Assembly (NCBI RefSeq): GCF_001267175.1
Contig: NZ_CP012358.1
Span: 1,652,501 to 1,716,500 of the forward strand
Length of the DNA stretch: 64,000 nt
DNA from: Thiopseudomonas alkaliphila
Lineage (GTDB): Bacteria > Pseudomonadota > Gammaproteobacteria > Pseudomonadales > Pseudomonadaceae
Direction: 5' to 3'
This document shows, one piece after another, positions 1 to 9,506 of this stretch (position 1 is the first letter of the stretch; every line of letters starts with the position of its first letter). The notes under the pieces are model-generated. The model did not search any database and was not told the DNA's origin. It saw only the letters and a list, made by a program, of their open reading frames with translations. The translations under genes were made by a program, and so were the position numbers.

Positions 1-868
1 AGGAAATACCACGACCAATATAGATCGGCCGCTCAAGTTGTGGGCAGACCACGATGGCGTGGTCTGCATCATCCGCCACAATCTCACCATCAAACAGGTT
101 CACACTACCAATAAATTCGCATACAAAACGACTGTTAGGCGTTTCGTAAATATCCATGGGCGAGCCCACTTGCTCAATCCAGCCCTGACTCATGATGGCA
201 ATACGCTCAGCCATAGTCATGGCTTCTTCTTGATCGTGAGTCACCATCACACAAGTCACACCCACTCGCTCAATGATCTCAACTAACTCCAGTTGCATTT
301 GCGAGCGTAGTTTTTTATCCAACGCGCCCATCGGCTCATCGAGTAATAGCAGTTTAGGCCGCTTGGCCAAAGAGCGAGCTAACGCCACTCGTTGCCGTTG
401 CCCACCGGATAACTGATGCGGCTTACGTTTCGCATATTGAGTCATATGCACCAGACGCAACATCTCGTCGACGCGCTCGGCAATCTCTTCTTTAGGCAAC
501 TTATCTTGCTTCAGGCCGAAGGCAATATTTTGCTCCACCGTCATATGCGGAAATAACGCATAGGATTGAAACATCATATTAATTGGACGTTCGTGGGGCG
601 GCATGTCGGTAATGTCTTCACCGTCAAGAAAAATGCGACCCTCAGATGGCGTTTCAAATCCGGCCAACATGCGTAATAAGGTCGATTTACCCGAGCCAGA
701 TCCACCGAGCAAGGCAAAGATCTCGCCTTTATTAATTTTCAACGAAACGGTATCTACCGCAAGGGTATCGCCAAAGTACTTGCTGACTTTTTCAACATTA
801 ACTAATACATCTTTGGGCTTTTGTAAGTTAGCGAGGGCCTTTTTGTAAGCCCCAGAAGGAATCGCCAT
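1..868 (-). CDS. potG: Polyamine ABC transporter ATP-binding protein (partial, 3' end off window)
   Basis: ATPase that powers uptake of putrescine/spermidine at the inner membrane. About 289 residues are visible before the frame runs off the left edge. Seen in the translation: Walker A GGSGSGKS at residues 55-62, Q-loop Gln101, signature LSGGQ at 153-157, Walker B LLLLDEP at 173-179 and switch His211, then the start of the C-terminal regulatory (TOBE-like) region. The ATG at 868 has an AGGAG ribosome site about 6-7 nt upstream. It lies 53 nt downstream of a spermidine-type binding protein, so it corresponds to PotG/SpuF of the Pseudomonas spu operon. The permease genes are presumably beyond the edge. 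Confidence 0.93.
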   Translation of the reverse strand, partial: MAIPSGAYKKALANLQKPKDVLVNVEKVSKYFGDTLAVDTVSLKINKGEIFALLGGSGSGKSTLLRMLAGFETPSEGRIFLDGEDITDMPPHERPINMMFQSYALFPHMTVEQNIAFGLKQDKLPKEEIAERVDEMLRLVHMTQYAKRKPHQLSGGQRQRVALARSLAKRPKLLLLDEPMGALDKKLRSQMQLELVEIIERVGVTCVMVTHDQEEAMTMAERIAIMSQGWIEQVGSPMDIYETPNSRFVCEFIGSVNLFDGEIVADDADHAIVVCPQLERPIYIGRGIS

Positions 869-893
869 AGCTCACTCCTGAACAAGAGTAGGC

Positions 894-912
894 GCCCCAC
901 AGAACGCGGGGC
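894..912 (-). other. Intergenic hairpin between binding-protein and ATPase genes
   Basis: Perfect 5-bp GC stem (GCCCC/GGGGC) with a 9-nt loop in the gap between the SpuE-like gene and potG. No U-tract follows on the minus strand, so it is probably not a full terminator. It could help keep the binding-protein message more abundant than the ATPase message; that role is inferred. Confidence 0.4.
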
Positions 913-921
913 TAGAGAAGA

Positions 922-2040
<1,119 letters not shown>

Positions 2041-2066
2041 TCACTTGGCAATTTTTTGCCTACTAA

Positions 2067-2100
2067 TAAAAAAGCTGTCGCCCCGAAAGAAGCGACAGCC
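2067..2100 (-). terminator. Intrinsic terminator after the spuD-type gene
   Basis: On the minus strand an 8-bp GC-rich stem (GCTGTCGC/GCGACAGC, loop about 10 nt) is followed by a run of six T. It sits between the two tandem polyamine-binding protein genes, so the downstream spuE-potG part either has its own promoter or depends on readthrough. Confidence 0.8.
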
Positions 2101-2115
2101 TTGGGAGCACTGTAA

Positions 2116-3225
2116 TTACTTACCCGATTTAATTTTCGTCCAGCTACGCGTCATCGCACGTTGCACTTTTGACGGTAAATCAGGGAAAGTGTACAGTTTT
2201 TTCATCACTTCGTCTGAGGGATAAATGCCCGGATCTTGACGAATTTTATCATTAACTAACTCTGTTGCAGGTACGTTCGCATTAGGAAACTGCAAATAGT
2301 TGGTTAAATCTGCGGTTACTTGTGGCTCTAATAAATAGTTAATAAAAGCATGGGCTTCATCAACATTATGCGCATCGGCTGGAATACCAATCATGTCAAA
2401 GAAAGTACCCGCCCCCTCTTTAGGAATTTTATAACCTAAGTGCGTACCGTTATTTGCCTCTTCTGCACGCGACTTACTCTGATATAAGTCACCTGAGTAA
2501 CCCATGGCCACACAAATATTGCCACTGGCTAAGTCGGAAATGTACTTAGATGAGTGGAAATAGGTAACGTAAGGACGAATGCTCAGCATTAACTCTTCAG
2601 CTTGCTTTAAATCTTCAGCCTTTTGGCTATCAGGTGGTAAGCCTAGGTAATACAAAGCAGCCGGTAAAATTTCAGTTGGCGAGTCTAAAATAGCCACCCC
2701 GCACTCTTTTAATTTGCTGATATTTTCTGGCTTAAAGATGGCATCCCAAGAGCCAATAATCTCTTCGGAATTATCGCCTAACGCTACTTTTACCTTATCA
2801 ATGTTGTAGCCAAGCCCAATGGTGCCCCATAAATAAGGGATCGAATATTGGTTACCTGGGTCATTCAACTCTAAAGTTTTCAGCAAGTCTTTGTTCAGGT
2901 TGTCCCAATTTGGCAGCTTACTCTTATCAAGCTTTTGATAAGCACCAGCTTTGATTTGCTTAGATAGAAATGGGTTAGACGGAGCCACGATATCGTAGCC
3001 TGAGCCGCCAGCTAATAACTTAGCTTCTAATACTTCGTTGGTGTCATACACATCAAACACTACCTTGATTCCGCTTTGCTTTTCAAAGTTTGGAATAGTG
3101 GTTGGTGCGGTGTAATCAGACCATTGGTACACGTGTAATACACGTCCGTCCTGTGCCGCTTGCGCTGCTGCCGAAATGGCCATGCCTAAAGCGGCAACAA
3201 GCAAGCTTTTATTCATTTTTTTCAC
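2116..3225 (-). CDS. spuD: Polyamine-binding periplasmic protein, putrescine (SpuD/PotF) type
   Basis: Second PotF-family binding protein, about 369 aa, clearly a paralogue of the next gene downstream. The equivalent of the SpuE pocket Trp is Phe (GTFFDM, about residue 275), as in putrescine-binding SpuD, so putrescine is the likely ligand. The signal peptide is [10 protein letters not shown]... ending near AQA (about residue 24). The start chosen is the GTG at 3225, which has AGGAG 8 nt upstream; ATG at 3231 is only 2 nt from that site and ATG at 3216 is further away. A longer open frame extends to 3363 but lacks a signal-like N-terminus and is unlikely to be used. A terminator follows at 2067-2100. 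Confidence 0.9.
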   Translation of the reverse strand: MKKMNKSLLVAALGMAISAAAQAAQDGRVLHVYQWSDYTAPTTIPNFEKQSGIKVVFDVYDTNEVLEAKLLAGGSGYDIVAPSNPFLSKQIKAGAYQKLDKSKLPNWDNLNKDLLKTLELNDPGNQYSIPYLWGTIGLGYNIDKVKVALGDNSEEIIGSWDAIFKPENISKLKECGVAILDSPTEILPAALYYLGLPPDSQKAEDLKQAEELMLSIRPYVTYFHSSKYISDLASGNICVAMGYSGDLYQSKSRAEEANNGTHLGYKIPKEGAGTFFDMIGIPADAHNVDEAHAFINYLLEPQVTADLTNYLQFPNANVPATELVNDKIRQDPGIYPSDEVMKKLYTFPDLPSKVQRAMTRSWTKIKSGK

Positions 3226-3423
3226 GCGCATAGCTCCTATTTGATTAGGGTTTATAAGGCTTGCAGGGGCATAAAAATCAAGCAATCCCCCTGTAATAAG
3301 GTGCGCAGTCTCGCAGCGTCTGCGCCTACACTCAAGATGCAAAATAGTTATTTCTGCAAACAACCTAAAATAAATCCAAATAAGGCTTAAGATGACTATA
3401 AAAATGCGAAATTGTTTAAAAAA

Positions 3424-3451
3424 TTAGCAGCTTCCATTAAATTACTGCTAA
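3424..3451 (-). other. Terminator-like hairpin in the leader of the spuD-type gene
   Basis: Seven-bp stem TTAGCAG/CTGCTAA, 14-nt loop, followed on the minus strand by a T-rich tract (TTTTTT). It lies about 200 nt upstream of the polyamine-binding gene in the 418-bp AT-rich gap (3226-3643) shared with the divergent cytochrome gene. It could be a leader attenuator or a chance AT-rich palindrome. Nothing else recognisable was seen in this gap apart from a small hairpin (GAAGCA/TGCTTC) at 3597-3616. Confidence 0.35.
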
Positions 3452-3643
3452 AAAAACAACGCTATTTAACCTTCCAACAAAACGAACTCTAAACAAAAAA
3501 GTAACTCTAATTTTCCGTTAAAACACACAAAATGATACTATGGCGGGTATTGCTAGCTTTACTTAATAAAAGAGTAATGAAAGCCTAGGCACACTAGAAG
3601 CATACCAACTTGCTTCCAGCTCTAAAAATAGAAAGGAGATAAC

Positions 3644-4108
3644 ATGAAAAAGTTACTGACAGGCAGTTTAGCCGCTATTGCATTAGCCGTGAGTGTTCAG
3701 GCCGCAGCCCAAGTAGACCCTGAAGATCAAATTTACTACCGTAAAGCCGGCTATGCATTTATGGCATGGAACGTAGGTAAAATTAAAGGCATGCTGGAAA
3801 ATGAATCCACATGGAATCTTGAGCAAGTTCAAGCCGCTGCTAACAGCATCGCTGCCACTGCCAACTCAGGCATGGGCGCCTTATTTAGCCCAGGCACAGA
3901 AAAAAGCATTGGCGATACCAAAACCCGCGTTAAACCTGAAATGTTCCAAGATGCTGAAGGCGTAAACAAAGTAGGGATGGCGTTCCATAAAGCAGCCACC
4001 GAATTAAAAGTGGCGGCAGATGCCGGCGATAAAGTGCAAATCACTACCGCGTTTTCTGATCTTGGCGCTAGCTGCAAAGGTTGCCACGATAACTACCGCA
4101 TGAAATAA
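3644..4108 (+). CDS. Class II cytochrome c (cytochrome c' / c556 type)
   Basis: Periplasmic haem protein of 154 aa. A Sec signal peptide (residues 1 to about 22, VQAAA) is followed by a four-helix-bundle-type sequence, and the single haem-attachment motif CKGCH lies at 144-148, seven residues before the C-terminus, the hallmark of cytochrome c'/c556. Members bind NO or CO or act as electron carriers; the physiological role here cannot be fixed from sequence. GAAAGGAG precedes the ATG by about 6 nt. It stands alone, divergent from the polyamine genes, with a strong terminator downstream. Confidence 0.92.
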   Translation: MKKLLTGSLAAIALAVSVQAAAQVDPEDQIYYRKAGYAFMAWNVGKIKGMLENESTWNLEQVQAAANSIAATANSGMGALFSPGTEKSIGDTKTRVKPEMFQDAEGVNKVGMAFHKAATELKVAADAGDKVQITTAFSDLGASCKGCHDNYRMK

Positions 4109-4136
4109 GCGCGCTTAGTCTGCAGCACTAGCGACA

Positions 4137-4165
4137 AAAAACCGAGCCTAGGCTCGGTTTTTTAG
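4137..4165. terminator. Bidirectional intrinsic terminator
   Basis: Hairpin ACCGAGCC/GGCTCGGT with almost no loop, flanked by A-run and T-run, located between the convergent cytochrome c' and LysM genes. It can serve both strands. Confidence 0.88.
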
Positions 4166-4176
4166 TCTCACAAGTC

Positions 4177-4626
4177 TTACTCTTGGGGAATACGTAATAC
4201 TTGGCCTGGATAAATTTTATCCGGATGTGACAACATAGGTTTGTTGGCCTCAAAAATTTTCATATACGCATTAGCATTGCCGTATTCAGCTTTAGCAATT
4301 GCACTGAGCGTATCCCCGGCTTTTACCGTAACAAAACGCGCCTCTGGCTCAGTATTAGGCACGCTGATGTGATCTTCGACTTCACTCACGCCTGCTACGT
4401 TACCTAAGGCTAACAGCACCTTTTCTTTCTCTTCTTGGCTGACCGCATTACCGCTAACGATCACTTTCTCGCCTTCAACCTTGATCTGAATATCTGGATT
4501 ACCTAAGCCTACTTTTGCGACGTGCTCACGTAATGAGGTCTCAGCTTCTGCGGCGTGGGCTTCAGAACCTACTACTGATTCCCAAAGTTTAGTACCTGCA
4601 TCTTTGACGAATGAAAAAAGTCCCAT
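4177..4626 (-). CDS. lysM: BON and LysM domain protein (YgaU/Kbp family)
   Basis: 149-aa protein with no signal peptide. An N-terminal BON domain covers roughly residues 25-88, and a LysM domain (FVTVKAGDTLSAIA ... PGQVLRIP) covers 98-147. This is the architecture of E. coli YgaU/Kbp, a small potassium-binding protein, and of the proteins annotated in Pseudomonas as 'peptidoglycan-binding protein LysM'. The function in this organism is inferred only. It is a single gene with a terminator at its 3' end. Confidence 0.9.
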   Translation of the reverse strand: MGLFSFVKDAGTKLWESVVGSEAHAAEAETSLREHVAKVGLGNPDIQIKVEGEKVIVSGNAVSQEEKEKVLLALGNVAGVSEVEDHISVPNTEPEARFVTVKAGDTLSAIAKAEYGNANAYMKIFEANKPMLSHPDKIYPGQVLRIPQE

Positions 4627-4759
4627 TGTGTTCTCCCATACAGAGTTTAAGGTGTTTACTGCCGACCAGTTTGGTCTAGCCGTAACTATTTTACCTATTT
4701 TATATTGCAGTTATTGGAGCACTGCACTACTCGGCTAGTTCCCGTTACTCGCTGTGCAT

Positions 4760-6352
4760 TTATGCGCTTAAGCGCTGCGCTAAGCCAGCCGCTAGCTTGG
4801 CGCTAATGGCATATACCGACAACTGTGGATTAGCACCAATACTGGTTGGAAATAGCGATCCATCATGTACTGATAGATTAGCCAACTGATGATGTTGACC
4901 CAAACTATTCACCACACCTTTACGCGGATCATCGCTCATATTACAGCCTCCCATCACATGGGCACTGCCTAGACGCATTTTGTAACGCTGCAAAGCTAAG
5001 CCTTTAATATGCTCTTGTACCGCGCGCCAACTCCTTTGCAAACGGCCATCGGTATGCAAAGGCATAACCTGCTTGGCACCTGCAGCGAACTGAATTTCAG
5101 CCATACTCAACAGTGCTCGTTGTAATCCATCCCATAGATAATCGGTTACCGGATAATCCAGTACTGGACTTCCGTCTCGATTCAGCTGCACCGTGCCACC
5201 TGGACTTTCTGGATGAAAACCATCACGCAGCAAGGACAGCATGACGTTGGTTTGTGGTAATTGCGCCATCAGTTCAGCATGGGCTTGGCCATATGCAGTT
5301 AATAGCGAGCCTAAAAAAGCAGGCTGTAATGGAGGCACCTCAAGTTTATAACCCACAGGCCCCGTAACGCCCGCCTGCCATTGAAACTGATCGGAGTAAA
5401 CCGATTGCGGTGCACCGTAAAATGGATTAATTGTTCGTGTAAATTGCGCCAGCGAGAAATTTACTAAATGCAAAAATGTGCGCTTACCACAACGCTGATA
5501 AGGGTCTGGCGCTTTCGAGCGCATTAATAAAGCCGGGGTGTTAATGCTGCCACCCGCTAGCACATAATGTTTTGCCACTACTTTGAACGGCTGTCCCTGC
5601 GCCTGCAATGCTTGCTCGTCCAAAGGCTGACAGATAAGTCCCGTGACTCGTTGCTGTTGGATGTCTAAACGCTCAGCTCGGGCGCGATAAATTAATCGCC
5701 CTTGTTGTTTTAACATCGCTGGCAAACTAGTGACCAACATGGATTGCTTAGCATTAGCCGGACAGCCCATACCGCAATAACCCAGATTCAAACAATGGGT
5801 TACATTTCGTGGAATCACGGCCCAGTCCCAGCCTAATGCCTCGCAGCCCTGTTGAATCACCGCATTATTTGCATTAGCTGGTACAGCCCAAGGCGCGATA
5901 TTTAAGCGCTGCTCTAAACGTTCGAACCAAGGCGCTAACTCGGCTTGGCTAAATCCACTGACCTGCCACTCATCCTGCCAGTGCTGTAACGTAGCCTCCG
6001 GTGTTCTAAAGCTAGAAGTCCAATTAATTAAAGTTGTTCCACCAACCGCACGTCCCTGCAAAATAGTGATTGCACCATCTTTACTGACTCGACCTAAACC
6101 CTCTTGATACAACTCAGAATAAGCTTGCTGCTCAAGCATCTTAAAGTCGCTACTGGTTTTTAAAGGGCCTTCCTCAATCACTAAAACTGAATAACCCGCC
6201 TCGGCTAAATACTCTGCCGTGGTGGCCCCGCCCGCACCCGAGCCGACAACCACCACATCAACCTGCACTGGCTGCAGCGGATCAACCTCTGTACCCGGCT
6301 GTACATTCCAACCTGCGGCTATACCTTGCAAAAACATATCTGGAAAACTCAT
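4760..6352 (-). CDS. GMC-family FAD-dependent oxidoreductase with a three-cysteine motif
   Basis: 530-aa flavoprotein that oxidises an alcohol or sugar hydroxyl. A Rossmann FAD motif VVGSGAGGATTAEYL is at 35-50, RAVGGTTLIN at 101-110, and the C-terminal GMC block (HVMGGCNM ... GANPQLSVYA) is present. A cysteine cluster C187-x5-C193-x3-C197 resembles the region that carries a [3Fe-4S] cluster in bacterial FAD-glucose dehydrogenase alpha subunits; whether a cluster is made here is inference. The protein has no signal peptide of its own but sits 3 nt downstream of a Tat-signal small protein, suggesting hitch-hiker export. The third gene of the operon is an aldehyde dehydrogenase. Confidence 0.88.
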   Translation of the reverse strand: MSFPDMFLQGIAAGWNVQPGTEVDPLQPVQVDVVVVGSGAGGATTAEYLAEAGYSVLVIEEGPLKTSSDFKMLEQQAYSELYQEGLGRVSKDGAITILQGRAVGGTTLINWTSSFRTPEATLQHWQDEWQVSGFSQAELAPWFERLEQRLNIAPWAVPANANNAVIQQGCEALGWDWAVIPRNVTHCLNLGYCGMGCPANAKQSMLVTSLPAMLKQQGRLIYRARAERLDIQQQRVTGLICQPLDEQALQAQGQPFKVVAKHYVLAGGSINTPALLMRSKAPDPYQRCGKRTFLHLVNFSLAQFTRTINPFYGAPQSVYSDQFQWQAGVTGPVGYKLEVPPLQPAFLGSLLTAYGQAHAELMAQLPQTNVMLSLLRDGFHPESPGGTVQLNRDGSPVLDYPVTDYLWDGLQRALLSMAEIQFAAGAKQVMPLHTDGRLQRSWRAVQEHIKGLALQRYKMRLGSAHVMGGCNMSDDPRKGVVNSLGQHHQLANLSVHDGSLFPTSIGANPQLSVYAISAKLAAGLAQRLSA

Positions 6353-6355
6353 CGC

Positions 6356-6898
6356 CTACCCCAAAATATCGGGTGGGCCTGGGTACCCACAATGCGCCCA
6401 ACTATCTAACTGGCTATAACGGGTTAATAACAGCAGCTGAGTCAGCGCCGCTTGTCCCATAACCAATACACTTAGCGAGCTGTGTTGCCAGCGCTGTAAA
6501 AACGCTTGGATTTGCTCAGGACTAATTTCTGACCAATCTTGCCAAATGCCGGTTAATGGCCAACGACTCCAACGCTGACTAAGCAGCGTAAACAGCTGGC
6601 GCAATTGCTCGGCCTTATCCCGAGATAAGTGCAGCAGCTTATAATCCAGCGCGGTTAAGTAGTCCTGCAGTTGCTTGGAATTCTGTGGTCGATTACCTGC
6701 TAACACTACCGGCACGAGATAGCTCAATAGCTGCACCTCCGAGGCTCGCAACCATTGATAACTCTCAGCCACCGGCTCAGTCGGCGCCCATGCCAGATAA
6801 GCACTGCCACCGCCCACGGCTAAAGCACCGCCAACTAAGCTTGCTTGCAGCAAACGGCGGCGCGTTATAAGCGTTTTATGCTGGGTTTTAGCTGGCAT
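6356..6898 (-). CDS. Tat-signal small subunit/chaperone of the GMC oxidoreductase
   Basis: 180 aa. The N-terminus carries a twin-arginine signal (TRRRLLQASLVGGALAVGGG, Arg run at 13-15) and the rest is a helical, Leu/Gln-rich domain without a recognised catalytic motif. Size, Tat signal and position fit the gamma subunit of FAD-dependent dehydrogenases (gluconate 2-dehydrogenase subunit 3-like), which carries the folded flavoprotein through the Tat pore. It is encoded 8 nt downstream of the aldehyde dehydrogenase and 3 nt upstream of the flavoprotein, so the three are co-transcribed. Substrate unknown. Confidence 0.72.
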   Translation of the reverse strand: MPAKTQHKTLITRRRLLQASLVGGALAVGGGSAYLAWAPTEPVAESYQWLRASEVQLLSYLVPVVLAGNRPQNSKQLQDYLTALDYKLLHLSRDKAEQLRQLFTLLSQRWSRWPLTGIWQDWSEISPEQIQAFLQRWQHSSLSVLVMGQAALTQLLLLTRYSQLDSWAHCGYPGPPDILG

Positions 6899-6906
6899 AG
6901 CATCAC

Positions 6907-8340
6907 CTAACGGACAAAAAATTTATTCACCATCTTTTGTAACCAACCGCCATAAGGTGGATAAATCACTTTGGCGGCATTAAAGCGCTGCTTAATAAAA
7001 ACACTCTTGGCATGGCTAAAGGTTAAAAACCCTTCATGCCCGTGGTAACACCCCATTCCAGAGGGCCCAATGCCACCAAACGGTAGATCCTCTTGGGCAA
7101 CATGCATCAAGGTGTCATTCAGGCACACACCACCTGAATGACTTTGTTCAAGTACCTGCTGTTGCTGATCTTGGTTATAACCAAAGTAATAAAGTGCCAA
7201 AGGCCTGGGCCGCTGCTCAATATAAGCTAGAGCTTGCTCTAAGGTTTGATAAGGCACTACTGGCAGAATCGGGCCAAAAATCTCATCTTGCATCAGCCGC
7301 ATCTGATCGGTAACCCCGGTCACCACCGAGGGCACCAAGCGCCGTTCAGTACTGCTGGCCGTTGGTAACGGATGGCTATACAGCACCGTAGCACCGAGCT
7401 GTTCAGCCTCATCTAGATAACCTTGTAAGCGCTGTAAATGGCGCTGATTAATAATTGCGCTGTAGTCTGGATTATCACTAATCGCTGGATAAAACTGTTG
7501 AACTTGCGCCAGATAGGCCTCAATAAATTCTTGCTGACGAGCTTCAGGTACTAACACGTAATCAGGCGCCACACAGGTTTGCCCAGCATTTAATAGCTTG
7601 CCAAACGCGATGCGCTCTACCGCATCGAGCATCGGAACCTCGGCACTAATAATCGCTGGTGACTTGCCCCCCAACTCTAAGGTCACTGGGGTTAAGTGAT
7701 TAGCCGCGGCGCGCATTACCTGCTTGCCGACCGAAGTGGCGCCAGTAAATAGCAAATGATCAAACGCCAGTGCGGAAAATGCCGCGCCCACTTGCGCCTC
7801 GCCTAACACCACCGAGACTAACTCTTCAGGGAAACAATCTTCTAATAACTGTTTCAATAGGGCTGAGGTAGCAGGGGTGAATTCGCTCAGTTTAAGCATC
7901 ACCCGATTACCAGCAGCTAAGGCTGCAGTTAAAGGTCCAATCGCCAAAAACAGCGGGTAGTTCCACGGCACAATAATGCCTACACACCCTAAGGGCTGAT
8001 AATGCACCTCTGCTTTAGCTGGCTGAAAGGCTAAGCCTACCTTGCGTTTACTTGGTTTTAGCCAATGCTTTAAATGACGCCTAGCGTAGTTAATGCCATG
8101 TAAGCTTGGCATTAACTCAGCAAGCTGCGTTTCATCAGCTGAGCGATGGCTAAAGTCTTGGCTAATGGCATTAATCAAAGCGCTTTGATGTTCAAACAAC
8201 AGCTGATAGAGCTGATCTAACCATTGATAGCGCTGCTCATAGGTTGGCATTTTATCGGCATTAAAGGCTTTTTTTTGCTGACTGAATAAACTGTCCAGTT
8301 CCTGCAGCTGCACTTCAAGCTGTTGTTCTGACAATGGCAT
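6907..8340 (-). CDS. calB: Coniferyl-aldehyde-dehydrogenase-like aldehyde dehydrogenase
   Basis: 477-aa NAD(P)-dependent aldehyde dehydrogenase that oxidises aldehydes to acids. The general base Glu222 (TLELGGKSP) and catalytic Cys256 (NAGQTCVAPD) are present, as is the cofactor-binding IVPWNYP. The C-terminal hydrophobic/basic tail is typical of the class-3-like, CalB group. First gene of a three-gene operon with a Tat small subunit and a GMC flavoprotein, which suggests sequential alcohol to aldehyde to acid oxidation. The real substrate (aromatic, aliphatic or terpenoid aldehyde) cannot be told from sequence. Confidence 0.88.
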   Translation of the reverse strand: MPLSEQQLEVQLQELDSLFSQQKKAFNADKMPTYEQRYQWLDQLYQLLFEHQSALINAISQDFSHRSADETQLAELMPSLHGINYARRHLKHWLKPSKRKVGLAFQPAKAEVHYQPLGCVGIIVPWNYPLFLAIGPLTAALAAGNRVMLKLSEFTPATSALLKQLLEDCFPEELVSVVLGEAQVGAAFSALAFDHLLFTGATSVGKQVMRAAANHLTPVTLELGGKSPAIISAEVPMLDAVERIAFGKLLNAGQTCVAPDYVLVPEARQQEFIEAYLAQVQQFYPAISDNPDYSAIINQRHLQRLQGYLDEAEQLGATVLYSHPLPTASSTERRLVPSVVTGVTDQMRLMQDEIFGPILPVVPYQTLEQALAYIEQRPRPLALYYFGYNQDQQQQVLEQSHSGGVCLNDTLMHVAQEDLPFGGIGPSGMGCYHGHEGFLTFSHAKSVFIKQRFNAAKVIYPPYGGWLQKMVNKFFVR

Positions 8341-8427
8341 AGAACCACCTGTGTAAAATCGTCTTATCTATGACCGTTTTACGCTAGTTGGCCCTGTTTT
8401 TTTAGCCGACCAAAGTCACACAGATCT

Positions 8428-8447
8428 ATATCGATTTTTTTCGATAT
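8428..8447. promoter_or_regulatory. Perfect palindrome, candidate operator of the ArsR-methyltransferase regulator
   Basis: ATATCGA, six T, TCGATAT: perfect 7-bp arms over 20 bp. It lies 41 nt upstream of the regulator's ATG in the divergent gap with the aldehyde dehydrogenase operon. ArsR-family dimers bind this kind of inverted repeat, and from memory SahR-type regulators of the methionine cycle use ATCGA-like half-sites. Binding is inferred, not shown. Confidence 0.5.
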
Positions 8448-8488
8448 TAATCTTGCGTTGCGATTTAAGGCACCTTAGACTGTGCGTC

Positions 8489-9469
8489 ATGAACCCAACC
8501 AATGAACGCTCTCTTAGTCTAATGCCCGACAGCCTTGCCGCTTTCTGTAAAGCCGCAGGCGATGAGTTGCGTTTACTGATTTTACGGGTACTGAGTAATG
8601 ATTCTTTTGGGGTATTAGAGTTAGCCCATATTTTTGCCATGGGGCAATCTAGTATCAGCCATCATTTAAAGGTACTGGCTACCGCTGGCTTAGTTGCAAC
8701 GCGCCGCGAAGGCAATGCGATCTTTTATCGCCGTGCGCTCACGGTACCTCAGCAACCCTTATTTGAACTCCACAGTGCGTTGTTACAAGAAATTGATGCC
8801 TTAAGCATTGAACAGCCACTGCAACAACGAATTCATGCGGTACACCAGCACCGCGCAATGACCAGCCAAGAGTTTTTTGCCAAAGTAGGCCAAGAGTTTG
8901 CAGGTCGCCAAGATTTAATTGCCAGCCTGCCCCAGTTTAGTGACAGCCTGCTAACCCTGCTCGACACCCTAAACTTTCCTGCTACTGCCGAAGTATTAGA
9001 AGTTGGCCCTGGCGACGGTGGATTACTGCCTGCACTCGCTCAACGCTTCCATCGGGTACGGGCGATTGATAACAGTCCGCCCATGCTGGAGTTAGCTCAA
9101 TCACTCTGCCAAGCGCAACAACTAAAAAATGTCGAACTGATTTTGGCCGATGCGTTAAAAGATCCTATTGCTCCAGCACATTGTGTGATCGTCAATATGG
9201 TCTTGCACCACTTTGCAGCGCCTGCCGAAGCCCTTAAACAACTGGCGCGTTTAGTCAAACCTCAGGGCAGCTTGATTATTAGTGAACTTTGTAGCCACGA
9301 CCAAGATTGGGCCAAGCAGGCCTGCGGCGATCTTTGGTTAGGCTTTGACCAGGAAGAACTGGCCACTTGGGCCAACGCCGCAGGACTTATTCCCAGTGAC
9401 AGTGTTTATCTGGGCTTAAAAAATGGCTTTCAGATTCAGCTCCGGCATTTTGCCAAGCCAGACTCCTGA
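8489..9469 (+). CDS. ArsR-type regulator fused to a SAM-dependent methyltransferase (SahR-like)
   Basis: 326-aa two-domain protein. Residues about 13-95 form an ArsR winged helix with recognition helix SSISHHLKVL at 54-63 followed by an EGNAIFYRR wing; residues about 140-325 form a class I methyltransferase with the SAM motif VLEVGPGDGG at 169-178. The usual ArsR metal-site cysteines are not evident, so a SAM/SAH ligand is more likely than a metal. It ends 37 nt before metK and is probably co-transcribed with it, which points to control of the methionine/SAM cycle. The ATG at 8489 was chosen; ATG at 8522 is possible. Pseudomonas has the same fusion beside metK. Confidence 0.85.
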   Translation: MNPTNERSLSLMPDSLAAFCKAAGDELRLLILRVLSNDSFGVLELAHIFAMGQSSISHHLKVLATAGLVATRREGNAIFYRRALTVPQQPLFELHSALLQEIDALSIEQPLQQRIHAVHQHRAMTSQEFFAKVGQEFAGRQDLIASLPQFSDSLLTLLDTLNFPATAEVLEVGPGDGGLLPALAQRFHRVRAIDNSPPMLELAQSLCQAQQLKNVELILADALKDPIAPAHCVIVNMVLHHFAAPAEALKQLARLVKPQGSLIISELCSHDQDWAKQACGDLWLGFDQEELATWANAAGLIPSDSVYLGLKNGFQIQLRHFAKPDS

Positions 9470-9506
9470 AGCACAGTTTTCTCTCCGGTATGAATAAGGA
9501 ACCGAT

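Noticed and set aside
38-286. An 82-codon plus-strand frame at the left edge
   Set aside because: It is antisense to potG, whose translation shows all ABC ATPase motifs through this stretch.
4676-4738. CTAGCCG ... CGGCTAG inverted repeat near the 3' end of the GMC operon
   Set aside because: The arms are only 7 bp with a 49-nt separation and no T-run; likely chance.
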